A stretch of 64,000 nt of DNA from Bremia lactucae (GCF_004359215.1 NC_090623.1:576352-640351), one strand, 5' to 3'. Shown: positions 32,124 to 43,129, counted from the stretch's first letter. Numbers and translations are program-made. The notes: a model not told the origin generated them from the sequence alone.

Positions 32124-35100
32124 AACGCTGTCGCGAAATCGCAACGGCGAGGCGGACCGTAAGAAACGGTCGGGATCAGTAGGTGTGGAGCGCCCTACTG
32201 ATCCAGCATCGTCAAAACAAATCGCAGGCCTTCTGACGAAAGTTGCTCCTCATGTAGGTAATTGCCCCCAGCGAATGAGGTTAACCACATCACCCTGAAA
32301 TACAAGTGTCAAATAAGTTGCCACTTAAGTCCTAGTCGATTGTGAGGCGTCAAATAATTCAGACGCCAATCGCTTGAAGATCGCGGACTCAAATATATTG
32401 AGCGCGACATCCCTCTAACGAGGATCACAGCGCGCCTAGCAACAGAAACACCTCAAATTGTAACGTAATGTGTAGTTGGTATCTAATACACGTCAAAGGT
32501 AAACAGTACGATGGTGATTTCATCCTACTAGATTTGGATGACAAATTTGATGTCATCCTTGAAATTTAATGGCTCAGAATTGCGAGCCATGTACAAATTG
32601 GCAGCATAAAGGCGTGCCGTTGCCTGTCTCTTGTACATCAGATGGTCAGCTGATAATTGTCTTGGAGCGTCCACAAGCGTCTGGAAGCCGTACCAGTGAG
32701 TGCGGTGGCCTCAATTGTGGGTCGGTCGTTAGCATGACTGCAGAAGACCTCAGTGTGAATATTCAACACATTGTGGAGTTAGATCCCGACGGCTGTGCAC
32801 AAGCACATGTAGAGTCAAGGTCCACCAATGTGATGTGGACATAGTTACCGACGGCTGTGCACAAACACAGGCAGCGTCGAAGTTCGACCACTCGAATTTG
32901 TTGATGGCACGAAACACGGATGCTTACTTGAAAAACTACATCCAAGAAAGTTTAAAGCAGCCGTGTATAAGAGACAGTGTGAAATTCCTAGATCGACTGG
33001 AGAGTCGATCGTAGAGTTCTCACAGCTAGAGGCAGTTGGGGAGGATACTCCCCAAATGATATCTGTGGGAATAAGTTTCCGGATGCTGTGGTCAAAGGTT
33101 CCCAGATATCTTTGGAAATACGTTCTAAAGAAGAAACGGAGACAATATATGTCTAAGTAAACAATTGATCAAGTGTAGGCGCTCATACACTTGATCTAGT
33201 GGCACCTCCGGAGTCAACTTCGGAGACAGATCAATTGCCAACGGTAGAACGGAAACGGTTTTTGCGTGATCTGCGTTGTGGCAAATTCAAGCAGATTTAC
33301 TTCTTGTAACAGATGACAACTACGTGACCGATATTCCGTCGACAATAAATTTTCTGAGAACGAACGGATTCTCAGTGGCTCATCGATGAGAAATTTCGGA
33401 TCAAACGTTTACGTCCCAATAGTGAGAGTGTTTGAAGACAATCCTTTATATAAAGATTTGATCGAACTCAAGGATGTATTCCTGAGTCGGTACCGTGCGA
33501 GTTGCCTAACGATAAAGGCACTCGACCTGAAATATATCTGATCCAAACGCCGATACCACGAAAAGACGTTATCATTGCTGGTATGTCAAAGAGTACTATC
33601 TTTTCGTCAATGGATCTGATGGATAAATTCTATCAGATCCTTATACGTGAACAAGATATTCCGAGCACACTAGTAAGCACTTCAAGCGGTATGCTATGGG
33701 AGTATCTAGTCATGCCATAGGGACTTAGTAATGCCCCCTGCGGCATTTAACAGATGTGTAACCAATCTGTTGAGATCGATGCGGGATTTTTCACCGAGCT
33801 ATTTCGATGACGTCTCGTTCATAGCAGAGCCATGAACGAGAAATCGGATATCAAAGTAAAGCACAAGTTGTATGCAAATCTCAAGAAGCGTAAATTCGCT
33901 GCAAGCGAACTACCACTCCATGGGTGCATCGTGTGTAAACACAGTGTACGCCCGGATCCAGAAAAGATCAAGGCGATCGCGGACTTTTTTTGGGTGAGAT
34001 ATTTGAGTTCTTTTTACATGAATTTTGCTTTTAAGTTTTATTTTACGTGCGGATTGGCCTGTGACAGTCGATTTGAAGGCTTTTTAAAAATACCTCGATT
34101 TAGCGGCGAACCTCTACAAGAATTCACGCAACTATCCCGAAATGACAGTACATATTTCTTCTTCAATATAAGAAAAAATGTAAAGTGGTCATGGAACGCT
34201 GCTGTCAGCGTTCCTTCGAGGGTATTAAGTAAAGCTTGATGTAACCGTCAATCCTGGCGATTGCTGACCAAGACCGACCTTTTCATGTGGTCTGTGACGC
34301 CAGCAATTTTTGCAATCGGCTGTGCGTTTATGCAATGTGACACAGACGGCGCAAAGCGCGTTGTATTTTATCAATCGCGTCACCTTCAACCAGCTAAAGG
34401 CAACTATCTAGTGCATGACAAGGAGCTCCTTGCCATAAAATACGCACTGCTAAGTTTAGGGTCTATCTCCCAAGAAATAGACCGTTCCTTGTATATACGG
34501 ACCCTGCGTCTTTACGCACGGCTATAAGCAGTCCACACCTCTCGCATAATTATCTTCTTCGCGGTGTATAACTTCTCAGTGGAATGTAAAACAGGAAGGC
34601 TCAACATCGTCGCTGATGGCCTTCGCGCCGGCCCGATTTGAGCCGGCTGCGCAAATCAATAGTGAGCATAATGCCACTGCTCAACAATAAGCGTTCCGTT
34701 GTCAGCATTACTCGACGACGTTGGAAGAGCTTATCAAGAAGATAAGGCTCTTAAAGGGTTGATAGTCTACCTTACAAATCCATCCCAGCAAAACTTAAGA
34801 GGATTGTTGAAATTGAATGAATCCTCAACAGATCGATACACAACACACAATGGGTTACTGTATACACAGCCATTGCTGGCGACACACTTCGTGTCGTCAT
34901 TCCCACCCATACTAATTTGCATCACGCATCATGTATGAGTACCACGATGCACCAATAGTGGCCATCGTGGATGTGAGAAGACCTATCTCACGATAAGCCG
35001 CGACTTATACTGGCCACGCCAGTATGAAATCGTTTGCAAGTACATACGTGCTTGCGAAGTTTGTCAACGGATGGAGCCCAGTGCTTCAGCCCGTGATTCG

Positions 35101-36261
35101 TTGCAACCTCTGCCTGTTCCGGTAGAATGTGGGCAGTCCGTTTCGATGGACTTCGTCTTCGGATTCCCCAAAGACACCCTCAAGTATAATGGGTTCCTTG
35201 TTTCTGTTGATCATTTAAGCAAAACGGTACATCTTGCTGCCGTCTCGAAGTCGATCACAGCAAAAGGCTGTGTTCGGATCTTTGTTTATACTACAATTCG
35301 ACTCCATGTATTACCCCGTGAACTGGTATCAGATCGAAACCCTGGATTCACGCCGGAATTTTGGCAAACAGTGGTCAAGTCACTTGGAACACAGTTAAAA
35401 TTGTCAATTTCTGATCATCCTGAAACATATGGTAGGATTGAGCGTGCAAACCGTATTCTCGAAGAGATACTTCGCGAATACGTCCACTCTTTTAAGAGTT
35501 GGAGCGAGCTCTTGCCGATGGTAGAATTTGCCATGAACAATTTAGTACATGCTTCAACAAAGCATACACCGTTTTTCGTGAACGGATTACGCCATCCACG
35601 CCTCCCCACCGTGTTTGAGAGTAACTCTTATTTAACGGGAGGAGAGACTCGCTCGAGCAGACAATTGTCTAGCACTTGCTCACCACGCATTAGCTCTAAG
35701 GCAATGCGAAGGATACCAATGTTGAGTCAACTCACATTGAAATGGACAAATTCAGTTAGAACAATAATGCTATTAAAGACTTGGATAACGATGCTGATAG
35801 ACTAAGCATCGAAAAAACAATATCATTAATGATATCGAGAATTCTCTCAAGAATGAGGAGATTGACATCTCCGCAGTGCGAGCCGGTCACACTGAAAACA
35901 AAAATAAAATCGAGTCATCAGGTGGTTTCCTTTTGGCTAGAGACGCAGTGGTCCGTTTCGTACAGGATTCCATCGCTGATGCGATGGTCCGACAGATACG
36001 GAACTCTAACAAAATAGAAGAGCAAACATACTTTCATTTATGGTGATTACCTAGTCCTTCTGTCTACGCTAAACCTATCAAAATACGTGGTGACGAATGT
36101 AGGCAACAATAAATTACTGCCCAGGTATATCGGCGCATTTCGTGTAATACATCGCCAAGGCAATGCGTACACGATCGAGCTGTCTCGTACCATGCATACA
36201 TATTCTACGTTTTGTGATGGGCGTCTCCGCCAGTACCATCAGTACGAAGCTTCTTCCGATT
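32124..36261 (+). repeat. 4.1-kb near-identical block, copy 2 (assembly duplicate)
   Basis: Second copy of 27,985-32,122, including the same broken gag, reverse transcriptase (33,502-33,829), RNase H (34,261-34,527) and integrase (35,071-35,805), with the same stops and the same 70-bp insertion. Independent elements would not share all of these. Confidence 0.95.
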
Positions 36262-36875
36262 CCAGAATACACCGGAACGGTCTAGGGCATCCGCCAAAGC
36301 CTGATGGTTTCGAGCGAAAGCCTTATTATCTCGGAACAGAGTCTAATTCTCTTGAATTAAACAATTCACTCTTTTTTCCAAGGAATAGATCTTCTGACAA
36401 GATGTCACCAGCTTGTTTTAAAGCGCCTGATGTGTCCTATCGTTCGCCAGTTGATCCGTCGCAACTTGCGCGAAATTCCTCAACTGGTCACGAGAAACAT
36501 TATCAACCGTCACCGCTAACTCGTGGCGACAGGATCGCTCGTGATCAAGATCCTCTCTTAAATAATGAAGTGGGTGATCCAAATCACATTGTTGATTTGG
36601 GTTCGTCAAACGATGCGGACCCGACCATTCCTTTCCCTCCACGTCCGTTGACGGATTCGAGTAATATAAAGCTTCTTCTTGTTGAAGCTTCTCGAACCAC
36701 CGTGAGTAATGGGGTTCGAACGAGTTATCTCGTTCGTTGGCGAGAGCATAAACCCTCGCACGACCTTTGGGAACGTCACTCCTTACTGATGTTAGACGTT
36801 CCGGATCTCGTCTTGCAGTGCGACGAGACCCATCCACCTTGCCAGAAAGTCCTTCGTGCGCTTCCCGCGCTCTAA
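36087..36875 (+). CDS. Family-A pol C-terminal part with chromodomain-like tail
   Basis: 262 open codons. The start is the usual post-integrase segment (RYIGAFRVIHRQGNAYTIEL ... FCDGRLRQYH). A long linker follows, and near the end VEASRTTVSNGVRTSYLVRW, then WERHSLLMLDVPDLV, resembles the chromodomains of oomycete gypsy elements. Such domains target integration to marked chromatin. It is a relic in a broken element. Confidence 0.6.
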   Translation: MVTNVGNNKLLPRYIGAFRVIHRQGNAYTIELSRTMHTYSTFCDGRLRQYHQYEASSDSRIHRNGLGHPPKPDGFERKPYYLGTESNSLELNNSLFFPRNRSSDKMSPACFKAPDVSYRSPVDPSQLARNSSTGHEKHYQPSPLTRGDRIARDQDPLLNNEVGDPNHIVDLGSSNDADPTIPFPPRPLTDSSNIKLLLVEASRTTVSNGVRTSYLVRWREHKPSHDLWERHSLLMLDVPDLVLQCDETHPPCQKVLRALPAL

Positions 36876-37029
36876 AAAGGATTGGAGGTTCTCAATCCTT
36901 TGATGCATCTCGAAAGAGATGAGAGTCCTTCAATAGGATCTTTGAGGGAACTTGCTACCTTAGGGGGCATGACCCACACCCTTATAACAGCATAGGCATG
37001 AGTCCCCCCTACGAGAGGCAAGGAATCCC

Positions 37030-37990
37030 TGCCTCTCTCGATAAACGGTGCAACTTATAGCGTGCACCGACTGCGGTATATTTCTCAAATCGCTTGCGGA
37101 AAGCATTTAGCTTGTCAAGGTAGATCTCACGGCCTATGTTTTGTACATTCTGTACAAAGGCTGTCCAAGCTTGGAACAAAGGCTTGACATCCTTTACTCG
37201 TTTGCAAGTGTACCGCCAATACTGGTATAAGGAATCGATAAAGAATTCCGTTTCATCCTCACAAGGCTTGTGAAGCCTGGATGAGTCGAATTACGGAATA
37301 TGATGTCGATCGTTGGTCATACCAGACCAACGATTTAGGTTATCCTTAGTGGGCAACCAAGGCCTCTTTTTAGGAGCGAAACGCAACGTGTTGTAGTCCC
37401 TCTCCTGTTGGCTCATGCTAACGTGAATTTGGCCTTCTAAGCTATCGCTAAAGTCACTCATTTCCTGGTGATGGAAGCTAGCACCACTTTTCTTTGCGAC
37501 CACTTAGTTCATGGTAACGCATATTAACGTCACCAAAGTGATCATCGCCCACGGAGTCAGCTAATGATGACTCCCCACCAAAGAGGTCCGACCAGTCGAA
37601 TAACTCGTCATCACCTCTCTGGTTGTCACGTTAGAACCTTACGGCTTAACAGATTCGGCCCCGGGTGATCCGGCGGCCTTTCACTAGACACTGAGTCGGA
37701 CGATGCCGGTTACATGGTCCTGTCACCTACAAATTGGTATAGCAGGTGACTTGTCACCGTCACCTGCACTGTCACTGACAGATGACATGTTCGAGTCACC
37801 TCCAATGGAAGCTGGAGGTGAAGAATTCCCCGCAGTAGACGCATTATCGTCTACTGAAACATTTCATTACCAACAGCTGCACTGATCCGTGCAGCTGCCA
37901 TCTTTGCGGCATCACGGACCACGCGCATAGACTTGTTAAGCGCCATATTGAATTTGGTCAAATTCAATTAATGACAATAGAATCGGTTTG
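37030..37990 (-). pseudogene. Antisense reading frame of family A, copy 2
   Basis: On the minus strand an ATG near 37,951 opens MALNKSMRVVRDAAKMAAARISAAVG, then a shift. The frame is open again at 37,503-37,291, and after a single TAA (where copy 1 has a sense codon) it stays open through DSLYQYWRYTCKRVKDVK and REIYLDKLNAFRKRFEKY to a stop near 37,017. That is about 160 codons with one nonsense change. The matching frame in 4,400-5,184 carries different lesions, so the ancestor probably encoded a protein here. It is charged and helical; the family is not recognised. Confidence 0.55.
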
Positions 37991-38085
37991 TTACTTAAAG
38001 CCAATAATGAAAAATGAAAGGGAGAGACAAAATAGTATTTTCTGTCATCCTACATCAGTCACGATAGTGACTCTTGGTTAGGGGG

Positions 38086-38596
38086 TGATCTACCGTGATG
38101 TCCCGTTACATAAGTATTACTTCCTATAAGAGGAATAAAAAATAATTTTATCGATGAGAGGAAATCAATAAAGAAGTACGAAATTATTATCTGAATAAAT
38201 TTGGACTTCAATAGTTCCAATATCACCAAATTTGGTAATATTGATGCAATGATACATAAGCTCTATCTATTGATTGATTTAAGTCTATATCAACACCGCC
38301 AATTGTTACACGATTGTGCGAAGCGCAAGGAGGCGCCATAGTTAGATAGTTATTACTTGAATAAGTTCAGAAGTAGATTGAAGATCGTTACGTAGGAAGC
38401 CAAAAATATTAATACAATTTTACTTTTTCTCCATTTTAAAGCCTTAGTCTAGAACTTTTAGCTAAAGACCCTTTGCTTTATAGGAACCTTTCTCTCTACT
38501 CTTGTTTACGTAAAAATTTGAGGCACCTCACCTACAACGTGATCAGTGTGAGGTTAACTAGTACTGATCAGTACTAGTGGAAGGTGCCCCGATAAA
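38086..38596 (+). repeat. Family-A 3' LTR
   Basis: Follows the purine tract GGGGG at 38,081-38,085. It contains the palindrome ACTAGTACTGATCAGTACTAGT near the end and terminates GGTGCCCCG. Collinear with the other family-A LTRs. Confidence 0.75.
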
Positions 38597-38887
38597 CTTG
38601 AGCCTTTCTTGGAGAAGAGAAAAAGCCTCTTCAAGTTCTGCACCCTCAGCTTGAGCTGGGCCTTGCTTCATTGCAATATTAGCCGCAGCACCAGAGAGTT
38701 TCACCAAGTCGTAAATCTCTGCTTCACTGAGCTGAAAATCTGGCCCAAACAAATTCGCCCACGTGAGCCTCCAGAACGGTCGCATTTCTTTATAATCAAC
38801 GCTTTTGCCAGCTTTTAAAACGTTCTTTACATAAACATCGTCCTTTAACCACACGCCATCCTTCTTCGCCAAGTGCACCGTCATCGT
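38597..38887 (-). pseudogene. Host gene fragment trapped between two gypsy elements
   Basis: A minus-strand frame runs from ATG 38,884 (MTVHLAKKDGVWLKDDVYVK) through RPFWRLTWANLFGPDFQLSE to SLLQERLKF, where it enters the family-A LTR. I do not recognise the protein; it is soluble-looking and alpha-helical. Upstream, past the family-B element, the same frame stays open across 45,240-45,216 (MIAFRVDPAT leading into MTVHL), so the gene began at least there. It has therefore lost its 3' end to family A and been split 5' by family B. Amino-acid composition is like the host genes, not like the repeats. Confidence 0.5.
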
Positions 38888-38892
38888 AGCCG

Positions 38893-39045
38893 TATAACGG
38901 GCTAAAGCTGCCCTAAGGTTTCACAGTCCTCTTCAAATACACTTGTGTACATCAGGGGATGGTCGACTACTTAAGTGATGTAATTATACTTACCACTTGG
39001 GTGTGGCTCACATTATGACCCACCCTTGTGTATGTAATGTCCGGC
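38893..39045 (+). repeat. Family-B 5' LTR, truncated
   Basis: TATAACGGGCTAAAG followed by the same blocks as 44,695 onward, up to GTGACCCACC and GTATG.ATGTCC, then a jump into gag. Confidence 0.7.
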
Positions 39046-39049
39046 TTTC

Positions 39050-39530
39050 TACATGGGCGATCCCTACGACAGAGGTTCCCGCCATGTACCAGCCACCAAA
39101 CAACATGGTGCAACTTCAGGCGCCCTTCTTTGGAGCGCGAAAGGAGAAGCGATTTCTGCAAGAGTATGAGCAGGAGATGCCTCGCTGTCGGCATCCAGTA
39201 CCGTAGGTCCGATTCTGGAGCACATCAAGGTGCCCATGTTTATGAACGGACTACGGCATGGCCCATCGCGACAGGCCTTTTTCAGAAAGGTGCTGTCGAC
39301 GATGGAAGAGGCAATCCAAACTGCCTTAGTTGAGGAGCAATCCTACAATAGTGTCTCGGCGACAGCTTGGTATAAGACGTCGGCCGAGAGGACAGATGCC
39401 ACTCCCATGGAGTTGGGCAATGCAGACGTTGTCTGCTTGAAAATGCGGCAAGCGCGGCCATATGATGGCTCGCTGTTACGTCAGGGTCCCTGCTGGGGCG
39501 AAGACGCCCAGTAAGAGGTGTCCCTTCCCA
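39050..39530 (+). pseudogene. Family-B gag, C-terminal part, frameshifted
   Basis: The frame 39,230-39,514 includes FMNGLRHGPSRQAFFRK and TDATPMELGNADVVCLK. The zinc knuckle continues in another frame (CGKRGHMMARCYV), so a frameshift splits the CCHC motif. ATPMELGN before a CCHC box is typical of oomycete gypsy gag. Confidence 0.6.
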
Positions 39531-39754
39531 AAGGGCGACGGCAAGAAATAGTGTGCGAGACGCATGAGTTCTGCAACGACCACTGAAGGGTCGGGAAAAG
39601 CAGGGACGCAGTATGGGCAGGATGCCCTATTGACGCGGACTCCGAAGCTACCCCTAAGTTCAAAGTTGTCGAACAAATGGGTAGCATAGTCTCTAAGGTA
39701 CTGAGAATTTTGTACCTCAACCCCGCTTGTCTGAAGCGCTCAAGTACGAAGCGA

Positions 39755-41099
39755 TGACCAGGTGATTACGCTCCTAGTGGATTCGGGTGCATCACAAAAT
39801 TTCGTTAAACTCGCGGCTCTAAGACAGAGACGGCGATGTTTGAGTCGCTTTGCCAAGATGACAAGCGAGAAGAGGCGACCGTTTGTTAGCGAACGGCGCG
39901 CTCGTTAAGCCTGAGGTTGTTCAAGTAGAACTCGCCTTCAGCTTAGTGGTGCGTGGTTCATGCTTACAATAAGCTGAACACAGCGACTATACCGGCACAA
40001 ACGCCAATACCGCGGAAAGATGTTTTGTTGAACTCCATGGGAAAGTCAACTATCTTTTCCGCGTAGGATTTGAAAGATGGCTACTACCAGGTACTCATGA
40101 GAGAGTCCGGTGGAGCCAAAGCAGCTGTAAGCACCCCAAGCGGTATGCTTTGGTAGTGGCTTGTGATGCCCCAAGGCTTGAAAAACGCACCAGCGATATT
40201 CAACCAAGTGGTGGTTCACGTGATGCGACAGCATCCTTCCTACGCGCCCCATAACTTGGACGATGTATTAGTGCATAGTAGGGCGAGCAGTCCGAGCGCA
40301 ATAGAGTCAGACAAGTGTCATTTAGACGCAGTGTTGCAGACTCTGGAGGACGCCCAATTGTACGTCAACTTGCAAAAGTGCGTCATAGGGGTCCATAAGA
40401 TACATGTGCTACACATGGTGTACGAGCAGACCCAGACAAGGTAAAATCAGTAAAGGAATGGCCAATCCCACGGCATGTGAAGGATTTGCGCCAATTCCTA
40501 GGGCTCGCTAATTACTTGCATAAGTATAGCAAGAATTATGCGGAGCAAACTAAACCATTATCTGATCTCCTTAAAAAGGACACAGAATGGGTTTGGTTAA
40601 AAGAACAAGAAGATGCGTTCACATCAGTGAAGCAATCTCTTGTAGAGGCACCGGTCTTGGCATTGCCAGACGCGGATAAGCCCTTTAGCGTCGTCTGCGA
40701 TGCAAGTAATTTTGCAATCGGCAGCGCGCTCATGCAGAAGGATGACGACGGCGTTGACCGTGTCATCTCTTATCAGTCCCGGCTATTAAAAGCCGCGGAA
40801 CTGAATTACCCTGTGCATGACAAAGAGCTACTTTCAATAAAGTATGCTCTTGTCAAGTTTCGTGTGCACCTATTGGGCACCGAACCATTTGTGGTTTATA
40901 CGGATCACGCATCACTGCGGACCGCAATAAACTCACCGCACCTCTCGCCTAGAATGGCAAGATGGCTCACATTCTTCTCTGAATTTAATTTCAAAGTTGA
41001 ATATAAGCCGGGTAAGTCGAATGTCTTGGCTGACGCTTTATCGCGCAGACCAGACTTCGAGGTTAGACACCAGGAAAGTGTGTCTAGTGCGAAAGCACA
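39755..41099 (+). pseudogene. Family-B protease, reverse transcriptase and RNase H, interrupted
   Basis: Protease: VITLLVDSGASQNFVKLAAL near 39,755 (DSGA active site). Reverse transcriptase resumes at about 39,950 after a deletion and includes VMPQGLKNAPAIFNQ; the catalytic box, YLDD in the 17.9-kb copy, here reads NLDD near 40,255. RNase H is a clean frame from 40,477 (RQFLGLANYLHKYSKNYAEQ, then VVCDASNFAIGSALMQKDDD, VHDKELLSIKYALVKF, VYTDHASLRTA, LADALSRRPDFE). It ends at the N. Confidence 0.75.
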
Positions 41100-41100
41100 N
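41100..41100. other. Single-N assembly gap
   Basis: Sequence before the N ends in GTGTCTAGTGCGAAAGCACA. Sequence after it restarts 550 bp earlier in the same gene, in a more decayed copy. Confidence 0.9.
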
Positions 41101-41572
41101 GTACTAAGCCCTTGTCTGACCTCCTTAAAAAGGTTGCAGAATGGGTTTAGTCAAGGTAACAAGTAGTTGCGCTCACATCAGTGAAGCAATCTGTTGTAGA
41201 TGCACCGGTCTTGGTATTGTTAGACGCGGGTAAGCTTTTTAGCTTCGTCTGCGATGCAAGCAATTTTGCAATTTGCAGCGCGCTCATGCAGAAGGATGAC
41301 GACGGCGTTGATCGTGACATTTCTGATCAGTCCCGCTTTGAAAGCCGCGTAACCGAGTTGCCGTGTGCATGACAAGGAGCTACTTTCAATAAAGTATGCT
41401 CTTGTTAAGTTTTAAGTGCGCCTATTAAGCACCAAACCGGGCTCACATTCTTCTCTGAATTAGATTTAGAGTTGAATAGAGCCGGGTAAGTCAAATGTCT
41501 TGGCTGACGCTTTTTCGTGAAGACCAGACGTCGAGGCAAGACACCAGGAAAAAAGTGTGTCTAGTGCTAAAG
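41101..41572 (+). pseudogene. Second, diverged RNase H copy of family B
   Basis: Parallels about 40,550-41,099 with many substitutions and deletions: LLDAGKLFSFVCDASNFAIC against LPDADKPFSVVCDASNFAIG. It ends with the same AGACACCAGGAAAAAAGTGTGTCT palindrome. Unlike the other two gap duplications it is clearly diverged, so it is either another element or a real internal duplication. Confidence 0.65.
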
Positions 41573-41783
41573 CACAATTGAGCCGTCAACGTTGGCAGCC
41601 ATGAAGGCATACCACGTGACGAGCTCGTTACCTTTGATATAAAAGTAGACTAAAGTCAGAACTAACATTGTCGCCTGCTGTTGATCACTTTGGTGGACGA
41701 AAGGTAACCTTTCCGTCGCACTTAAAGGCTAAGCTTAATCGCTTTAGCTGTAACGATGGCCTGACATGGCATAAGCTGTTCCT

Positions 41784-42434
41784 TTGAGAATCTATGTGTC
41801 GCATGGCACAGATCTCAAGTTGATGATTCTTCGCGAGCTCCATGATGCAATATCTAGTGGCCATCTGGGCCGTGAGAAGACATTTTTGAAAGTGTCAAAG
41901 GAATTCTGTTGGCCACATCTATATAGATGGGTGGCCAACTATATTCGCTCTTGCGAACAGTGTCAGCGCATTAAGCCTGCACCGTCCAGCAGTGCGCCAC
42001 TGAAGCCGCTACCGATTCCAACCAACTGTTGGAAGTCAGTAAGTCTGGACTTCATGTTTGGCATGCCGCCCGATCATAAGGGTCGGACAGGGCTAGTCGT
42101 CTTTGAAGACAGACTGAGCAAGATGGTGCATTTAGCACCATGTAAGACATCGATCATAGACAAAGAGGCATCTCTCTTGTTCCTGGATGCCCGAGTCCAT
42201 AGTATCGGACCGGGATCCACGTTTTACGTCTGGTTTTGGCCACATGTGTTCGAGCTGCTAGGTAGCAATCTCCACATGTCGACCGCAGATCATCCCCAGA
42301 CCGATGGCCAAACAGAACGTGCCAATAGGGTCGTGGCGGATGTCTTGCGCACTATAGCAACTCCAAAAGAGTGGAGCAAGCAATTTCCATTTGTGGAGTT
42401 CCCTATAAATAACAGTGTAGACACCTTTTTATAG
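41784..42434 (+). pseudogene. Family-B integrase, catalytically damaged
   Basis: The zinc-binding part (LRELHDAISSGHLGREKTF and SCEQCQRIKP) and the core are readable. The first acidic residue is present (VSLDFMFGMP) and so is the Glu (DGQTERANR). The second Asp motif, SDRDPRFTS in relatives, reads SIGPGSTFYVWFW, so the catalytic triad is broken. A stop follows NNSVDTFL at 42,432. Confidence 0.7.
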
Positions 42435-42491
42435 TAACGGACTGCGCCATCCTCGGACGCCAGTCTCGTTTGTGCGCAGCCCAAGTCTTCA

Positions 42492-42552
42492 CCTCTTTCG
42501 CACCGAGCATTGCGTAGGGGGGGGCCCCTTGCAATGCTCGGTGCGAAAGAGG
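42492..42552. repeat. 22-bp perfect inverted repeat with G8/C4 loop
   Basis: Arms 42,492-42,513 and 42,531-42,552 are perfectly complementary over 22 bp. The 17-nt loop contains eight G and then four C. It lies just past the integrase frame. Confidence 0.95.
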
Positions 42553-42919
42553 GACATAGTTTCGTCAATATGACGATGACCCATGAAGGTATCATCTCAA
42601 AGACAGAAACTTGCCCTAGTGACCCTGTCAGTTTAGCAGTGGTCAATAAACATCCGTCCTATGACCGACCTCTCGGCGGTGTCATAGGCGAGTTTGATTT
42701 TTAAAGCGTGAGCGAGGGTCAACGCTTTATAGATGAGCGATTACCCGTCACACGAAAAGCCCGTGACGCGATGGCAAGCGCACAGATAAACAAAAAGAGT
42801 ATGCGGACCGAAACGGTCGCAAAAACAATGATCGCTTTAGAGCGGGTGAAAAAGTACTATTAAGTACTGCTACCCTACCTAAGAATGCAATTTCGTTACT
42901 ACCTGGAGATACTACGGAG

Positions 42920-43129
42920 TTGTTGCCGCGTTTCATTGGGCCCTTTACGGTGGTAGAAGAGGTTCGAGACCTAAATTATAGAATCACCCTTCCCTCGTAT
43001 GTGAAGACGCACCCCGTATTTTACGTGGGTCGTCTGAAACGTTATGTAGACCCAAATGAGGTTTCATACCCTCATTCGCTTAAGGAGACCGACGGTAACG
43101 CGACTGTGAGTCGAGCGTCATTTCGATAA
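42920..43129 (+). pseudogene. Family-B pol C-terminal segment
   Basis: PRFIGPFTVVEEVRDLNYRI, then KTHPVFYVGRLKRY: the usual post-integrase region. The preceding 42,450-42,900 is shifted between frames. No chromodomain is evident after it. Confidence 0.6.

Larger units (their letters stand above)
26300..38596 (+). mobile_element. Family-A Ty3/gypsy retrotransposon (real length about 8.2 kb; inflated by an assembly duplication)
   Basis: LTRs at 26,300-26,838 and 38,086-38,596, with gag, protease, reverse transcriptase, ribonuclease H, integrase and a chromodomain-like tail between them on the plus strand. An antisense frame lies before the 3' LTR. Removing the false 4,139-bp duplication around the N at 32,123 leaves about 8.16 kb. 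After the 5' LTR comes TGGTAGCAC, a possible primer-binding site. Before the 3' LTR is the purine tract TTAGGGGG. LTR ends are degraded (TGTATCGG...GGTATA and TGATCTAC...CCCCGATAAA) and no clear target-site duplication remains, so the insertion is not recent. Confidence 0.85.
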
